Source: Brasenia schreberi (Eukaryota > Streptophyta > Magnoliopsida > Nymphaeales > Cabombaceae). Taken from it: a stretch of 64,000 nt of DNA. A program made the position numbers and the translations under genes. Shown one piece after another: positions 1 through 12,300 of the stretch (the stretch's first letter is position 1; each line of letters begins with the position of its first letter). The notes under the pieces were generated by a model. That model was not told the DNA's origin, did not search any database, and was given only the letters and a program-made list of their open reading frames with translations. The stretch spans positions 7,076,501-7,140,500 of the forward strand of contig JAYKKT010000064.1 in the NCBI GenBank assembly GCA_036023115.1, read 5' to 3'.

Positions 1-88
1 TCTTCACATTTAATGCAGAATGATATGATTTGCTTTTTTAATTAAATCTCTACTATTAATCATGTTGATCAGATGGTTAAGATGTTTG

Positions 89-90
<2 letters not shown>

Positions 91-174
<84 letters not shown>
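91..174. repeat. (AT)n microsatellite
   Basis: An uninterrupted run of about 41 AT dinucleotides, followed by a short GTGTGTG stretch. Simple repeats of this kind recur throughout the window. Confidence 0.97.
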
Positions 175-181
<7 letters not shown>

Positions 182-1274
182 ACCCCTTTTTGCCCCATGC
201 ACACACCATACATGTAAGGGAAAAGCGAACCTGAACCTGTATCACCCCGTTAAGGTTCAGGTCGGGGCCAGGGACCGGTATACCCATCCCCGAGCCAACC
301 CAACCCATTTCCATCCCTAAGTCACAGTGTAGAAGATTAAAGGGTTGTACTTGTCTAATAATCAATTTACGCATTTATGTGTTGGCTGTTTTTGACTTTG
401 GTTCTCAACAACACCTAAGATCATCCTATAAGGCATTTCCTTTAAAAATTCTTTCACAATTACATCCTTTAATTATGCATTTTCACCAAGATGTAAACCA
501 TTATCAATGTAAGCATCCGTACTTGTTAGTTGTTGCGAATGGTAGATCTGGTTTACATGCCTAAGATGATCTGCTAATCATAATTCTTCTTAAACCTTGG
601 AGGGCATGAAGAAACCACTATGCTTAATTATAAAGAATATTTACCTAAAATGTTTTTGGAATCACTAATGCTTAACAAATCATCTAGTGGATTTAAGCAA
701 GTTCCCCAGCATGTTATTAGCACCACTACCAAAAACAAGCATGGTATCAAGTCTCCTACTTCTATTGCAACTTGATACACTTAATATGAATTTTATAGTT
801 AGTGATTAGTTTTTCTTCTATAACAAGGCAATGCCTGAAATACTCCTTCAGTTCAGTAGTCAACTAACATCATACATAGAAATAAGATTTTAGAGGGCAA
901 CATAAGTATTGTCAATCCAAGTAAACTTGGTGTTAGTCTCATGATTGATTCACTATAATTTAGAGAAAGTATTTTATCACATGGCTTATTATGTTTGCAT
1001 CCAAAGATAAATAACAAGGGCCACCAAATCTGAAAAAGAATTATACATCATGTAAGCATAGACAAGAGACGCTTTTCTTATCACCACTGTGTTATGAGAT
1101 CTTAATGAAGTTCTTTTTGCTTTATTTCATCTTTCATACAAATTGACTAACCCATTGCTCAAGGTCTCAATTCTATGTCACCTTATAAGAAGATGGTTAA
1201 CTATACAAGTCTATTCTTAAGCTGTTACACTTGATTCAAATTGAAGTATATATCAAGTGATGGAAGTAGGAAAA
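175..1274. other. Intergenic DNA, no gene seen
   Basis: No reading frame with recognisable protein similarity, no splice-framed exon and no RNA gene was found. The short open frames are AT-rich and look random. Confidence 0.55.
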
Positions 1275-1533
1275 GTTCGGTCTTTTAGTATAAAATATTT
1301 ATCATCAAACTTTATGAATAAATATTAGTTTTTTTTTTCTTCTTGTAGTAATTGTGGCCAACAAAACTATAACTTAATTCAAATAGAACTTCATCTATCT
1401 CATTGTTCGGTCTTTTAGTATAAAATATTTATCATCAAACTTTATGAATAAATATTAGTTTTTTTTTTTCTTGTAGCAATTGTTGCCAACAAAACTATAA
1501 CTTAATTCAAACAGAACTTCATCTATCTCATTG
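1275..1533. repeat. 130-bp tandem duplication
   Basis: Unit 1 (1275-1404) begins GTTCGGTCTTTTAGTATAAA and repeats from 1405 to 1533. The copies differ by a few substitutions and a 1-3 base indel next to a T-run, which suggests a fairly recent duplication. No coding content is evident. Confidence 0.9.
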
Positions 1534-2357
1534 TCTATAATTTCCATCAGATGACCAACGCATCGAGAGCTATCATATAGCCCAACACCCAACTTGAGTG
1601 TAATCCGATTCAAGCATGTGCAGTCAATCAAGCCTTTGACAATTTTCCATAACAAATCTGGTTTTCCAATTTCCCCTTTTGAGAATAAAAGTTCTTTAAA
1701 AAATCACCTAAAAGAATGTTCATGTCTTTATGAATCCTCACACTTGATTTTATTATAAGATTCACTTTAGATTAGGAGAATCGATGAAGTTCTTTCATCT
1801 AGAAATTGTTAGACCATATCCTGATCATTCGATTGTATCTACACAATATTAAAGATTGTAATTACTGTTTCTAAGTTTCAACTATTCTGGATGAAGGAAT
1901 CACCACGTGGATCAACTTATAAGTTTCGATGAGATCTATCGAACTTGAATGCATCCACTTTTGGGCCTTTTCCATATTAGAAGATGAGCCAAGTTTAGGG
2001 TTTTCTTCCATTAAGAGCGAATACTTTTACCTACCCTTTTCAAAATTTCAGAATCTTCAACTACAAATTTTGACAGTTTTTAATTGAAGTGCATATATTA
2101 TCCTCCAAGTAATTTTCATAAGTTGGGCATGTGACGGACTCAACTTAAGTGATTCAATTGAACACTTGCATCGTCTTGTTCAACTTCCTCTTTGCAAGCA
2201 ATATTGGTTTTGGAACTTTGTCCAGGTCAGGATCCTAAGGAAATGGTTTCCCATGATTCTTAAGTGAGATTATAATATTGTTCTTATAGATTGTGCTGAT
2301 CTCACTCATCTCATCTCATCTATAGGTTCTCCAAAAAGAGGTTGCTTTTTTTATTTA
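1534..2357. other. Intergenic DNA, no gene seen
   Basis: AT-rich sequence between a tandem repeat and a LINE. No exon, RNA gene or recognisable transposon domain was seen. Confidence 0.5.
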
Positions 2358-2373
2358 TACTTTCTTGATACTA
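2358..2373. repeat. Left target-site duplication of RTE copy 1
   Basis: TACTTTCTTGATACTA here pairs with TATTTTCTCGACACTA at 5386-5401, 13 of 16 identical. The TG/CG and T/C differences are the kind expected from cytosine deamination since insertion. Confidence 0.65.
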
Positions 2374-5300
2374 CATTTTCGCCCGAATGTAGTGAAGTTA
2401 GTCCCACTACATTGCCGCCCAAATGTAGTGAAAATTTTTCAGAGAGGGTCTCCTCATTTTGATTATTGACGGATGCGGGGGGTAAGGAAGCTAGTCCTAG
2501 ATAATAAGATTCGTATTGGTTCTTGGAATATCGGAACATTATCTGGTATGCTAATGGAGGTGGTCGATACTATGATTCAGAGAAAGATTCATATTCTACG
2601 TTTACAAGAGACAAAATGGGTTGGAGAAAAAGCAAAGGAGATAGAGGATACATGTTTTAAATTATGGTACTCAGGTAAAGAAAAGGCTCAAAACAGAATT
2701 AGTATTATCATAAATAAAGATTTAAATGATAGTGTAGTAGGCATACAATGATATGGTGACCGAATTATGACGTTAAAATTGGTATTAGGAGCAGAGGTTT
2801 TGAATATAGATTGTGCTTACGCACCCCAAGTAGGACTAGAAAATAGTATAAAGACAGCTTTTTGGGAAGAGTTAGATAAGGTGTTTCAAAAGATTCCACA
2901 AAGGGAGATGATTTGTTTAGGAGGGGACTTAAATGGACATGTCGGTAAAGAGGCATTAGGATATCAAGGGATTCATGGAAACTTTGGTTTTGGGGATATA
3001 AATGAGGAAGGTAGGGAGATTTTAAATTTTGCTATGGCATTTGATCTCTTTATAGTCAATACAATCTTCAAAAAACGAGATGAACATTTGATTACTTATA
3101 AGAGTAGCTTATCACAAACACAAATTGATTACTTTATTTGTAGAAGAAAAGATAGAGTGTGTTGTAAAGATTGCAAGGTAATTCTAGGAGAAAGCTTAAC
3201 CACCCAACATCGACTTTTATTTATGGATTTACAAATAAAAAAATGGACAAAGAAGAAAAGAGTGCAACGAGTTATTCAGACTAAATGGTGGAACCTCAAA
3301 AGCGAGAAAGAAGATATATTTAAACAGAATGTCCTTCAAGGAGATGTTTGGAATTATGTTGGTACACCATGTGATATGTGGAACAATATGGCTATACATA
3401 TTAGGAAAGTGGCGAAAGATGTGTTAGGGGTATCTAAGGGAGGTGTACCAGCACAAAAAGAAGCTTGGTGGTGGAGTGAAGTAGTACAAAATAAAATCAA
3501 GGCAAAGAAGGCATGTTACAAATTACATTATGCTAAGAAAACTAGTGAAACTTTAGAGGCTTATAAGAAAGCAATGAAGGAAGCGAAAAAGGTCGTGAGT
3601 GAAGCAAAAGCTAAAATTTGGGAGGACTTATATAAAAAACTCAACTCAAAAGAGGGTGAAAGAGATATTTTTAGGATAACTAGGGCTAGAGATAAGAAAA
3701 CTAAAGATCTTAATTATGTTAGATGCATAAAAGACAAGGATGAAAAAATTCTAGTGGCAAATGATGATATAAGAAATAGATGGAAAAACTATTTTTATAA
3801 TCTTTTTAATGAAAATAAAGATGTTAGTATTAGTTTAGGAGATTTAGCCAAGTCAGAAAAGTATATAAACCACAATTTCTACCGACGTATTCAAAAGAAT
3901 GAAGTCAAAGAGGCTCTTAAACATATGAAGGGTGGTAAATCGGTAGGACCAGATAATATTCCTATAAAAGTTTAGAAAATACTAGGAGAAATAGGAATTA
4001 CTTGGCTCACAAGACTATTTAATGAAATATGAAAAAACCAAAAGATGCCCGAAGAATGGAGAGCAAGTACACTTATACCCATATATAAGAACAGGAGAAA
4101 CATTAAAAATTGTGTGAATTATCGAGGTATCAAGTTAATGAGTCATACTATGAAATTATGGGAAAGAATTTTCGAGCGTAGGTTAAGACAAGTATCAAGT
4201 ATATTAGAGAACCAATTTGGATTCATTTCAGACAGATCTACTATTGAAGCGATTTACCTTTTGAGACGTCTTATGAAACATTTTAGAGCAAAAAAGAAAG
4301 ATCTTCACATGATATTTATTGATCTAGAAAAAGCTTATGATAGGGTACCGGGGGAGGTTCTTTAGAGAACTTTGAAAAAAAGAGGTTTCCCATCGATATA
4401 AATTAACCTTATAAGAGACATGTATGATGATGCAAAAACATGTGTGAGGACTCATGAATGAATGACAAACTTCTGTATAGTTAATATTGGGTTACATAAG
4501 GATCAACTTTAAGTCCATACTTATTTATAATGGTGATGGATGAGTTAACAAAACATATTCAAGATGAAGTACCTTGGTGTATGTTATTTGCAGATGACAT
4601 TATATTAGTGGAGGAGTCTAAGGAAAAAGTTAATAGAAAATTAGAACTATGGAGAGAAACATTCGAAAGCAAAGGCCTCCGACTTAGTAGAACAAAGACA
4701 GAATATATGGAATGTAAGTTTGATGATTTGGTTACCTCAGAGGACATAGAAATTAAAATTGGCACACATTGCATCCTTCAAAAGGAAAGTTTTAAATACC
4801 TAGGGTCAATTTTTCAGAGTGATGGAAGAATTGATGGAGATGTTACGCATAAAATTAATGATGGTTGGTTAAAATGGAGAGAAGCATCAGCTTTCTTTGT
4901 GATAAGAAGATACCATTAAAGGTAAAAGGTAAATATTATAGAGCAGCAATTAGGCCTGCCATGTTTTATGGTTCTGAGTGTTGGGCAGTTAATCATCAAC
5001 ATGTACAAAAGATGTATGTGACAGAAATGATGTTGAGATGGATGAGTGATCATACAAGAAAAGACCGTATACATAATAAGGTTATTAGAAACAAATTAGG
5101 AGTGGCACAAATAGAGGATAAAATGAGAGAATATAGTTTAAGATGGTTTGGACATATAGAAAGAATATCAAAAGAAGAACATGTAAGAAGGTTAGAAAAA
5201 CTAAATTTGAAAAGTACGAAAAGAGGTGGAGGATGACCACAAAAGTGTTGGAAAGAAACAATAAAGAATGATCTAGCTTATTGTGAGTTAACAGCTAACT

Positions 5301-5385
5301 TGGCACACGATAGGGATCTGTGGAAATAAAGAATCCATGTAGCCGACCCCGTCTAGTATGGGAAAAGGCTTAGTTGTTGTTGTTG
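2374..5385 (+). mobile_element. RTE-clade LINE, copy 1, 5'-truncated
   Basis: A non-LTR retrotransposon of the plant RTE type: apurinic-like endonuclease followed by reverse transcriptase, a stop codon directly before the conserved CCGACCCCGTCTAG 3' end, and a TTG-repeat tail instead of poly(A). It lacks the first roughly 200 bases present in the copy at 28267-31525 and has an internal leader deletion. A decayed 16-bp target-site duplication flanks it (2358-2373 and 5386-5401, 13 of 16 matching, all three differences C/T transitions). In-frame stops and frameshifts make it non-autonomous. Its sequence is close to the copies at 28.3 and 51.7 kb, so these probably belong to one recent subfamily. 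Confidence 0.95.
2473..5356 (+). pseudogene. RTE endonuclease/reverse transcriptase, broken
   Basis: The polyprotein would nick target DNA and reverse-transcribe its own RNA by target-primed reverse transcription. Endonuclease motifs are RIGSWNIGTL and LQETKW near 2510-2620 and GGDLNGHVG near 2920-2945. Reverse transcriptase motifs follow: GGKSVGPDNIP near 3930, [12 protein letters not shown] near 4315-4350, and the catalytic FADD near 4590. A stop near 2750 (a CGA to TGA change compared with the 28-kb copy), further stops near 3973, 4032, 4363 and 4460, and frameshifts near 4500 and 4880 break it into pieces of 92, 402, 106, 129 and 123 residues. The last frame ends at TAG 5354-5356, leaving a 3'UTR of about 30 bases. 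Confidence 0.93.
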
Positions 5386-5536
5386 TATTTTCTCGACACT
5401 AGATAATGCAAATTAAGTTGGCACACGATAGGGATCTGTGGAAATAAAGAATCCATGTAGCCGACCCCGTCTAGTATGGGAAAAGGCTTAGTTGTTGTTG
5501 TTGTATTTTCTCGACACTAGATAATGCAAATTAAGT
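5301..5536. repeat. 118-bp tandem duplication across the LINE 3' junction
   Basis: Positions 5301-5418 repeat at 5419-5536 with no difference that I could see. Each unit holds the last ~85 bases of the RTE, its TTG tail and ~33 bases of flank that include the right target-site duplication. The event therefore followed the LINE insertion and copied the junction as a block. Confidence 0.93.
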
Positions 5537-8500
5537 GAGATTTGGTCTCGGTGAAAGTAGAGATACAAAGCTATCTAATCCTGTTTTCTCAAGTTCATTT
5601 CATTTTTCTTGGTTCCTAATATTTTTTTTGAACTTTGAGTTTTAAATAGATCTTGTGATTGATGCACTCGGCTCAAAAGTTGAAGATATCTTATGATTTT
5701 TCAACTCTTCCAAACTCATCCAGCCACTCTGTACTTTAACCTTCAACCAGATCCAATTTCACTTAATTTCTTTCCTAAAACATAAGTAACATATACAAGT
5801 GTGTATTCTACGACAACCATGTTCTTCATTTGAAAATTTTGTACTTTAAGTGAAAACAAGTTATGGTAGAACTTGACAAAATGGTGTCACTATTAAAATC
5901 ATGAATACTTCATATATTCAATGAACTGATATTATTTAAACTGATCTCGGAGAGGAATACTCTTCACATATTGTATGTTTCAAGACTTCATCAACTGAGA
6001 TCAATGAGTAACATATAGGTTTCCAATCTTCTTGGTGCTTTTAACTGATGTAGGAGAGATATTCTCATTGCCTAGTTAGAAACCGCTTTTTTATTATTGG
6101 CAAGCAGGAGTTGAGCAGAACTCTATTGAAAGTTCCCCGCGAGAGTCATGTAAATCGCTATCTCTGTCACTTTTGCTGCACTAGGTTTCTCTACTACTGG
6201 TTCAAGATTGGTATTCTTGGAAGAGAAAATCTTCTAAATCATTTCAATGAACGAGATCTTAATGTAGGTAAGAGAACTAGCTAGCTAATTGCACGCACAC
6301 ACCCCATGTTAATTATTCCCTTTTGGGTGAATTCTTATTCGGTCTCTCGTTGCTCAAATCGTTCTCCTAAGATAAACTTTTTCTTGTTTGATTTATAAGG
6401 AACCTCCAAAGGATTGGGGCAACCAGGTGAAGTCCACCCAAAGTGCAGTGATAGAGTCCTCTTTGCGCGTGGTACATGCCGGTTAGGTCTATTCACCACA
6501 TTCGTCATCTCAGAACGTCAAAGATTCATGAGTTGGTCAAATCAAGATTCATTTTTCAAAATGTTCAGAAAGAAAAGACGGCAATAAAGTAGTTTGTCCT
6601 AACGCAAAAAAGATTGGGTTGATACAAAACAAAAGAATTTCTTGGTGCTGGTAGTCAACGGCACATACCATTTCGCCAGTAATTTACTCAATCATCAGAA
6701 CGACTGCCACCAGTGGCAACCGGAAAGGAACAAAAATCTGAAATGTGAATGAGGGCTGAAGGTGATCAATGAATAAACTACATTAAAAGTACATTTTCTG
6801 TGGGAACTAGTCCTTCCATTCAAAAAACCATTTCTTTTATCTGTGAATGGTTAACCTGTTTGTGTTTAAATTGACAACCAGTTAGCATTTTGATGATACA
6901 GTGATAAAATTGTCTTGTCACAGATTCCCTCGAGGTCTTTTTCCGGATTGAACAATAAAACTGATCATATTTACAGCTGTGGATGATCAAGCTATTATCG
7001 AAAGGTGAGTAGATGATTCTCCCAATCAGATTAATTGGAATCTGTATAGATCAGTGATATGCAAAATAGAACAAGAACAACATGATTTTCATTGATGGAG
7101 ATTGGAATAATAGTAAAAAAAAATAGGTAAAGGAAGGTGAGGTTCAGTACACCCTAAACAGGAGCTGCAGAAAGCATAGAGAGCATACAAAATAAAACTT
7201 TACATGGCATGAAAGGTGGCAGCTTCATTTCTAACACAAGAACACAATCTCAAACACGATCAAACTCGCACGCATACACACACACCACAAAGAAAATAGA
7301 AAAAGATACAGAAACCTAGTTACGTACTGCCATGGGTGATCTTCTTTAGACAACTATCGATTTAGTTTGAGATCCTAATGCTTGCTAAGATCTGTGACCA
7401 TTGATTCTTCATGTTAGATTATTTTTGTTATTAGCTATATGCTTATTTCCTTCTTATGGAATGGTCATATCCTTCGATTGGGCTGTGCTTGAATGTTATG
7501 CTTCTGGAGCAGGCATGCCAAGGAAGAAGGGAATGATAAAGGAAAGCCACGAAGGGTTCAAGGGTTCAAGGTGCTTCCTGATCAAATGATGGGATCACCG
7601 GTTTGAATTGAGAGAAATTCCATGGGATTTTTCCTGGTCTTATACATACGAAAACGCTATTTTTTGGGTTTACTTTTAGGATGACAGTAAAACTGTCATC
7701 TATCCTTGCTCACACTGACACTCTGAAATTCACCGACATCACCAGACCCTCAATAACTCAACAACGAAAATCTGCGTTACTGAAACTGCCAAAGTAGATT
7801 CCAATAGCCATTCTTTCCAATGAGCAAACAATTTCTTCTATTCCATGACATCCATGTTACTGTCAAGACTCTTAAAGACTACGCCAACAAGAAGTCGTAC
7901 TCACGTTACGTGTTTAGGTTTGAATTGTCGTACGCTCCTATTTATGCAAAGGGTTTAAGATGTACTGAGCGTGCATGCTTTAGACTACTACTCTATTCAC
8001 CCTTCTACTGTGGACGCTTCTCTCGATTTAGAGAAATGGTGTACTACAGATGACAGAGAAATTGAGAATTTAGGCACCAAAATAGGCGCATATCCTTTTT
8101 AGTGACAAGACTATTTATATATACCATAAAATCATAGCCAGCCAATCTCACTATACGACCCTGCAATATTTCAATCATTGTCCGATATCTAAGCTAAGTG
8201 AGATCAGATAAGGATCATCTAGTCGACATCTGGAGCTCTCAGTTTGGATTCTCTTCTCCAGTGCTATTGACTTAGGCTTAGAGTTGCATAAAAAATAATA
8301 GTCAAAATAAACAATGGGATGGATTCAATTCAATAGACACAATACATACTATATTGGAAAACTTTGTCCGGTAGGGAAGCACCAAACTTGTTCAGCTTTA
8401 AGTAAGATGGTGACTTCTAAAAACCTGGATAAAAGGTAAAAATTTGGAAGGCAAGAAAACTTAGAAGGCAAAATACAAAACTCAAAGTAGAAATCAGACA

Positions 8501-9500
8501 CAAAAAAATTGACGTCTATTATTCTCACTATTCCCAATGAAAGTGAGTCGCAAAATGCAACCTCAAAGAATTGTCATGCACAAGGACAAATACCATTCGA
8601 ATATAATATTAAATTCATCTACCAGCAGTAACTACATATCCCCAATAATATGAGAGCTAAATAATATACATCATTGGCAACATATATATCTTTCTTAGTC
8701 CTCACATTCAGATACACCACAAATACCCTCATAAAAATTTGATGTTAATGTATTTATATCATATTGTATACAATATGTTATTCCATCAAAAGATGCTTAT
8801 AAGTTGCTAATGTTTCCATATAGATCGAAGCAAAAAGAAATGAAGTTATCTTAAAAAGAAAAAAAGTGAAAGTAGTCAAGTAAATGTAGTCTATGTATGC
8901 TAATCGATATATTGTAATTAGTATGAGTATTTGTTAAAAGATGCTTAAGAGCTAGTACTTTCCTAAGAAATAAAAGATGAAAAGAACGAACTGTTTTCAG
9001 GAAAATAAAAGAAAATAATAATAGTAAAACAAAAGTTGTCTAACTATACATAGAGATGTACTCATGTTGAAAGGAAAATTTATAGTTAAATTATTTTTGT
9101 TATGAAAAATAAAAAAGAGAAAAAACCATGTAGCTTTAAATCCTTCGTGCCTGTTAGTCATAAATAACATTACGAGTCTCATTTCTGATACTTCTTTTTC
9201 CATTTCCATTTATCATACAATAAGTAAAGAGAAGAAAGCGTGTAGCGAGTAAGGCTTCAACAAGAAAATATGATAACTCATAAAGTTATGGATGGTCATA
9301 AGACCTCACATAACATATGTACAATATGGAAGGCCCTTTCATATTAAACATACAATTATTGTTTTGAAATAAAACATATTTAATTTCTATTTTTACAAAA
9401 TTAATCAAAGAGCCAACACAACAGGAAGCCGTTTCTCTTGGTTGAAATGAACATTCAAAGAAAGAAAAATTAAAAGCAAGAATGAAAAACATATATACAA
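5537..9500. other. Intergenic DNA, no gene seen
   Basis: About 4 kb without a supported exon. Several 60-80 codon open frames exist (for example 7401-7589 and 7820-8053 plus) but show no domain, composition bias or splice context. No RNA gene was recognised. Confidence 0.5.
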
Positions 9501-10387
9501 GAAAATACAGATAAATAGATATTATTTTTATAGTACATATAATCTTCTTCTCTGACTCTCTATTTTCTTTCCGATTTTCTTATCCTCTGCAAAAACCTCT
9601 TCGATGATGCCATGCCAAGCTATCCAAAACCCAACGATGATCGTTCCTACTGCAATAAAGAAGAAAATCACTTACATTTATATCAGAGCCAAGTGTATCA
9701 AAGCCATGTTACAAAGAAGAAATGAATGTAGCCATTCTATTAAAAAAATAGTTAAGAGAACACTGTGAAACTAAATAAATGGTAGGAGTACCGCAGGATC
9801 ATCTCTAAATCAATTGTTTCCATCATTGGCTGGTAGACATCACTGCCATCTGACATCTTTATCCACGTATTTCTTTTGTTGCATTCACTTCTTCAGCTTT
9901 GGATCGCCTTTTCTCTAATAAGCATGAAGGCCTTGCATCGCCTTCGCCTTAAAGGAAAATGTGATGGACCACAACAAACATAAGACAAAAAAATCTAGTT
10001 GCTTAGAAATTCGTCGGCGACTCTTTCCTCTCCGTTCTCATTTTCATGAGTTGGAATATTCATCCATCTATATATGTAGTAAGTGCACCCCCCTTGAGCA
10101 TCAGCTATATACGTCAGTCTACATATAGTCACTGCTATTCCATCATTTTAGATGGAGGATCTCTTTAGATTTTACATATATTAGATTGAGTTTTCCAAAA
10201 AAGTACAATATGCTCATATTAGTACATTAATCACCATAACTTTAACAAGTGAACAAAACAAGCAACTTGATACCAAGTACCATACACAAAGATCAAGAAA
10301 GATTTAGAAGTGATGTAAATGATGCATAGCCATGTAAATAACTCTAGGATTCTACCATAAGCTTTGACCATCATGAGAAGCAATCTC

Positions 10388-11503
10388 TCAAGGCCAGAGA
10401 AAGAACTGCACATCACTGAATTGCACCGGTGACTCCATGTTTTGGAGAGGATTTGAAGCAGAGTTTATGATGACATCGTCGGCATCTGAAAGTTCCACCA
10501 ATTGGTCAAGCCAACATCCACCAGTTTCATTGTGGTGGTTGAGAATGATATTATTGGATAGGGTGTCTATCCGAGGAAGCAAGTAATTCTCCCCATACTC
10601 AAAGATTGAAGGGAGTGAGCTCTGAATCATGTCATCACTGATCGGACCACATTGGTTGTGTTCTTCATGCAAGCATGAAGTGAGCTCAGCTGCTTGCACC
10701 ATCAGCTCGGCAGCTTGTACAATGAGCTCGGGTGAAGATTTGAGCTCATGGGAGAGAGAAGAACAGTTAGTATTGCTTTTAGACTCCTCTTTCGCCGTTT
10801 CCTCCAATCTCCTCTTCATATTGATCTTCTCCCTTGTCCTTTCCCTGGCCCGAGCCCTGGCCTTCTCCCTTGATTCTTTTGCTATAGCAATAGAAGCCAC
10901 TCTTCTCAATGAGCCCACGATTCCCTTTTTCTTCTGAGTCACGCACCCATCTCCTCCTGTTAGCCTAGCCATCTTGGTGTTCGACAAATCACCATCGTCG
11001 GAATTGGAAAATGCTTCATATTCGGATGAAGGTGCCAGTAAGATGCTCCTTGGTGCGGACCCCGCAAGCTGCTTGATAGCAGGGCGGGCGTTATCCATGA
11101 GCCATTTGACGGTTTTGCTGGCCTTATCGTAGCCGAGCAAGTCTTGTAGCTTGAAGAATTTGCGAGCGATGTCGAGGGACAGCCTCATCCTTCGGTCTCT
11201 CATGCCTTTGAGGGTCGGAATTTTGCTGTGCCGGTCCTTCCTACCCGGTTTCCTTCTGGGAGGATGCTTGACCCTTGTGGTCGCCGCCGGTGATTGCTTC
11301 AACGTTGGCATTTCTGCCGTCTTGACCACCTCAGCTCGGCTGCTGTCTCCTTGATCAAATAAGAAGGGCAAAGCAGCCAGATGTTGCTCTCTTACTCCTC
11401 CTGGCTGCTTTTTTAGTTCATAGGAGTACCCAGTGCCGCCAAAGAGGCATCGCTCCGATGCCGGTGACTGCAGAACACAACCGTTAATTCTTGAAGAGTA
11501 CAT
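10388..11503 (-). CDS. CYC/TB1-class TCP transcription factor
   Basis: A nuclear DNA-binding regulator of the plant-specific TCP family. From the first ATG (11501-11503) it has 371 residues. The basic helix-loop-helix-like TCP domain lies at about residues 88-146: a basic part with KDRHSKI and [16 protein letters not shown], then [17 protein letters not shown]. The arginine-rich R domain at about 209-226 ([18 protein letters not shown]) is typical of the CYC/TB1 class, whose members repress axillary-bud growth or control floral symmetry. The upstream frame stays open to a GTG at 11555-11557, then meets an in-frame TGA, so ATG 11503 is the likely start. No clear ECE motif was seen between the two domains. 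A near-duplicated 21-bp stretch encodes VQAAEL twice, around residues 262-273. It is a single uninterrupted exon. The exact orthologue (BRC1/TB1-like or CYC-like) cannot be decided here. Confidence 0.93.
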   Translation of the reverse strand: MYSSRINGCVLQSPASERCLFGGTGYSYELKKQPGGVREQHLAALPFLFDQGDSSRAEVVKTAEMPTLKQSPAATTRVKHPPRRKPGRKDRHSKIPTLKGMRDRRMRLSLDIARKFFKLQDLLGYDKASKTVKWLMDNARPAIKQLAGSAPRSILLAPSSEYEAFSNSDDGDLSNTKMARLTGGDGCVTQKKKGIVGSLRRVASIAIAKESREKARARARERTREKINMKRRLEETAKEESKSNTNCSSLSHELKSSPELIVQAAELMVQAAELTSCLHEEHNQCGPISDDMIQSSLPSIFEYGENYLLPRIDTLSNNIILNHHNETGGCWLDQLVELSDADDVIINSASNPLQNMESPVQFSDVQFFLWP

Positions 11504-12300
11504 TCTTGGTCGCAAAATCAGTTTCGTGGAAGACAAGGTTTGCTTATATATGTCCACATTAATGGTTTCCTGAAATCAGGACGGTAACCTCAAAAGCTTG
11601 AAAGAGAGGATGAGAGGGAAACGTGGTGATGATGATGAAGCTCAATATAACCCTGAATTTGATGAGGGTATTGCTTAAAACTGAGGGCCAACTCTCTCTC
11701 TCTCTCTCTCGAAAGTGGTGGAGTAGGCACTGATCACCTTGATTGGGATAGGTAGTGAACATCAAATGGAGGTGATCGTCAACTGATATAGGATCGTTCC
11801 AGCAACCTAAGTTGAATCTGAGCCGTTCAATTTATTGGATCTACACGGCTCAGAGTGTTGACTAAGCTTGGACGTCAAGATTCATTCGATTGGACGGCTA
11901 GGATCTGACGCAAGATCTTCACCATCTTGTCCATGATAATAGTCTTTCTTTGGCATACTCATCGATAGATCTTTGTTCTCCCTCTACCATGACAAGAATC
12001 GTTTTATTAAAAAGGTAAAGCCATAGGTCATCCCGTGGCTTCGTTGTTTTACTGTGATAGAGCGTGTGCATAAGGTGTTTGAGTCCCAGATTGTCCAACC
12101 ATCTCACTCTTCGCGCTCACGCACACGCTGTGTATACATATAATAGACAAAGATACATACATATGTACGTACTTGTGTCTGTATAATCCCTGTCGTGATC
12201 TGTTTCTTCCCTCCGATTTCACTCAATTTCCACACTTCCATGTTGCCATGAATTTTCTTCGTAGGCACAGTGCATGATCCACCCTGCAACAATTATTTAG
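11504..12300 (-). promoter_or_regulatory. Upstream region of the TCP gene
   Basis: The 5' flank of the minus-strand TCP gene. It holds a (CT)8 tract at about 11692-11710, which reads as GA on the gene strand and is common near plant 5'UTRs. A TATATA lies at 11545-11550, only ~45 bases from the ATG. I could not place a promoter with confidence. Confidence 0.3.

Noticed and set aside
10..374. Open frames reading Tyr-Ile repeats
   Set aside because: They are translations of the AT microsatellite, as are similar frames at 47482-47695, 53802-53999, 54764-55222 and 58104-58374.
9528..9649. Possible terminal exon on the minus strand with a hydrophobic stretch (TIIVGFWIAW) after a TTGCAG acceptor
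   Set aside because: The only nearby upstream donor would leave a ~35-base intron, no partner exon was found, and no family is recognised.
11504..11557. An 18-residue N-terminal extension of the TCP protein from a GTG
   Set aside because: Plant nuclear genes start at ATG almost without exception, and the first in-frame ATG is at 11503 with a family-like start.
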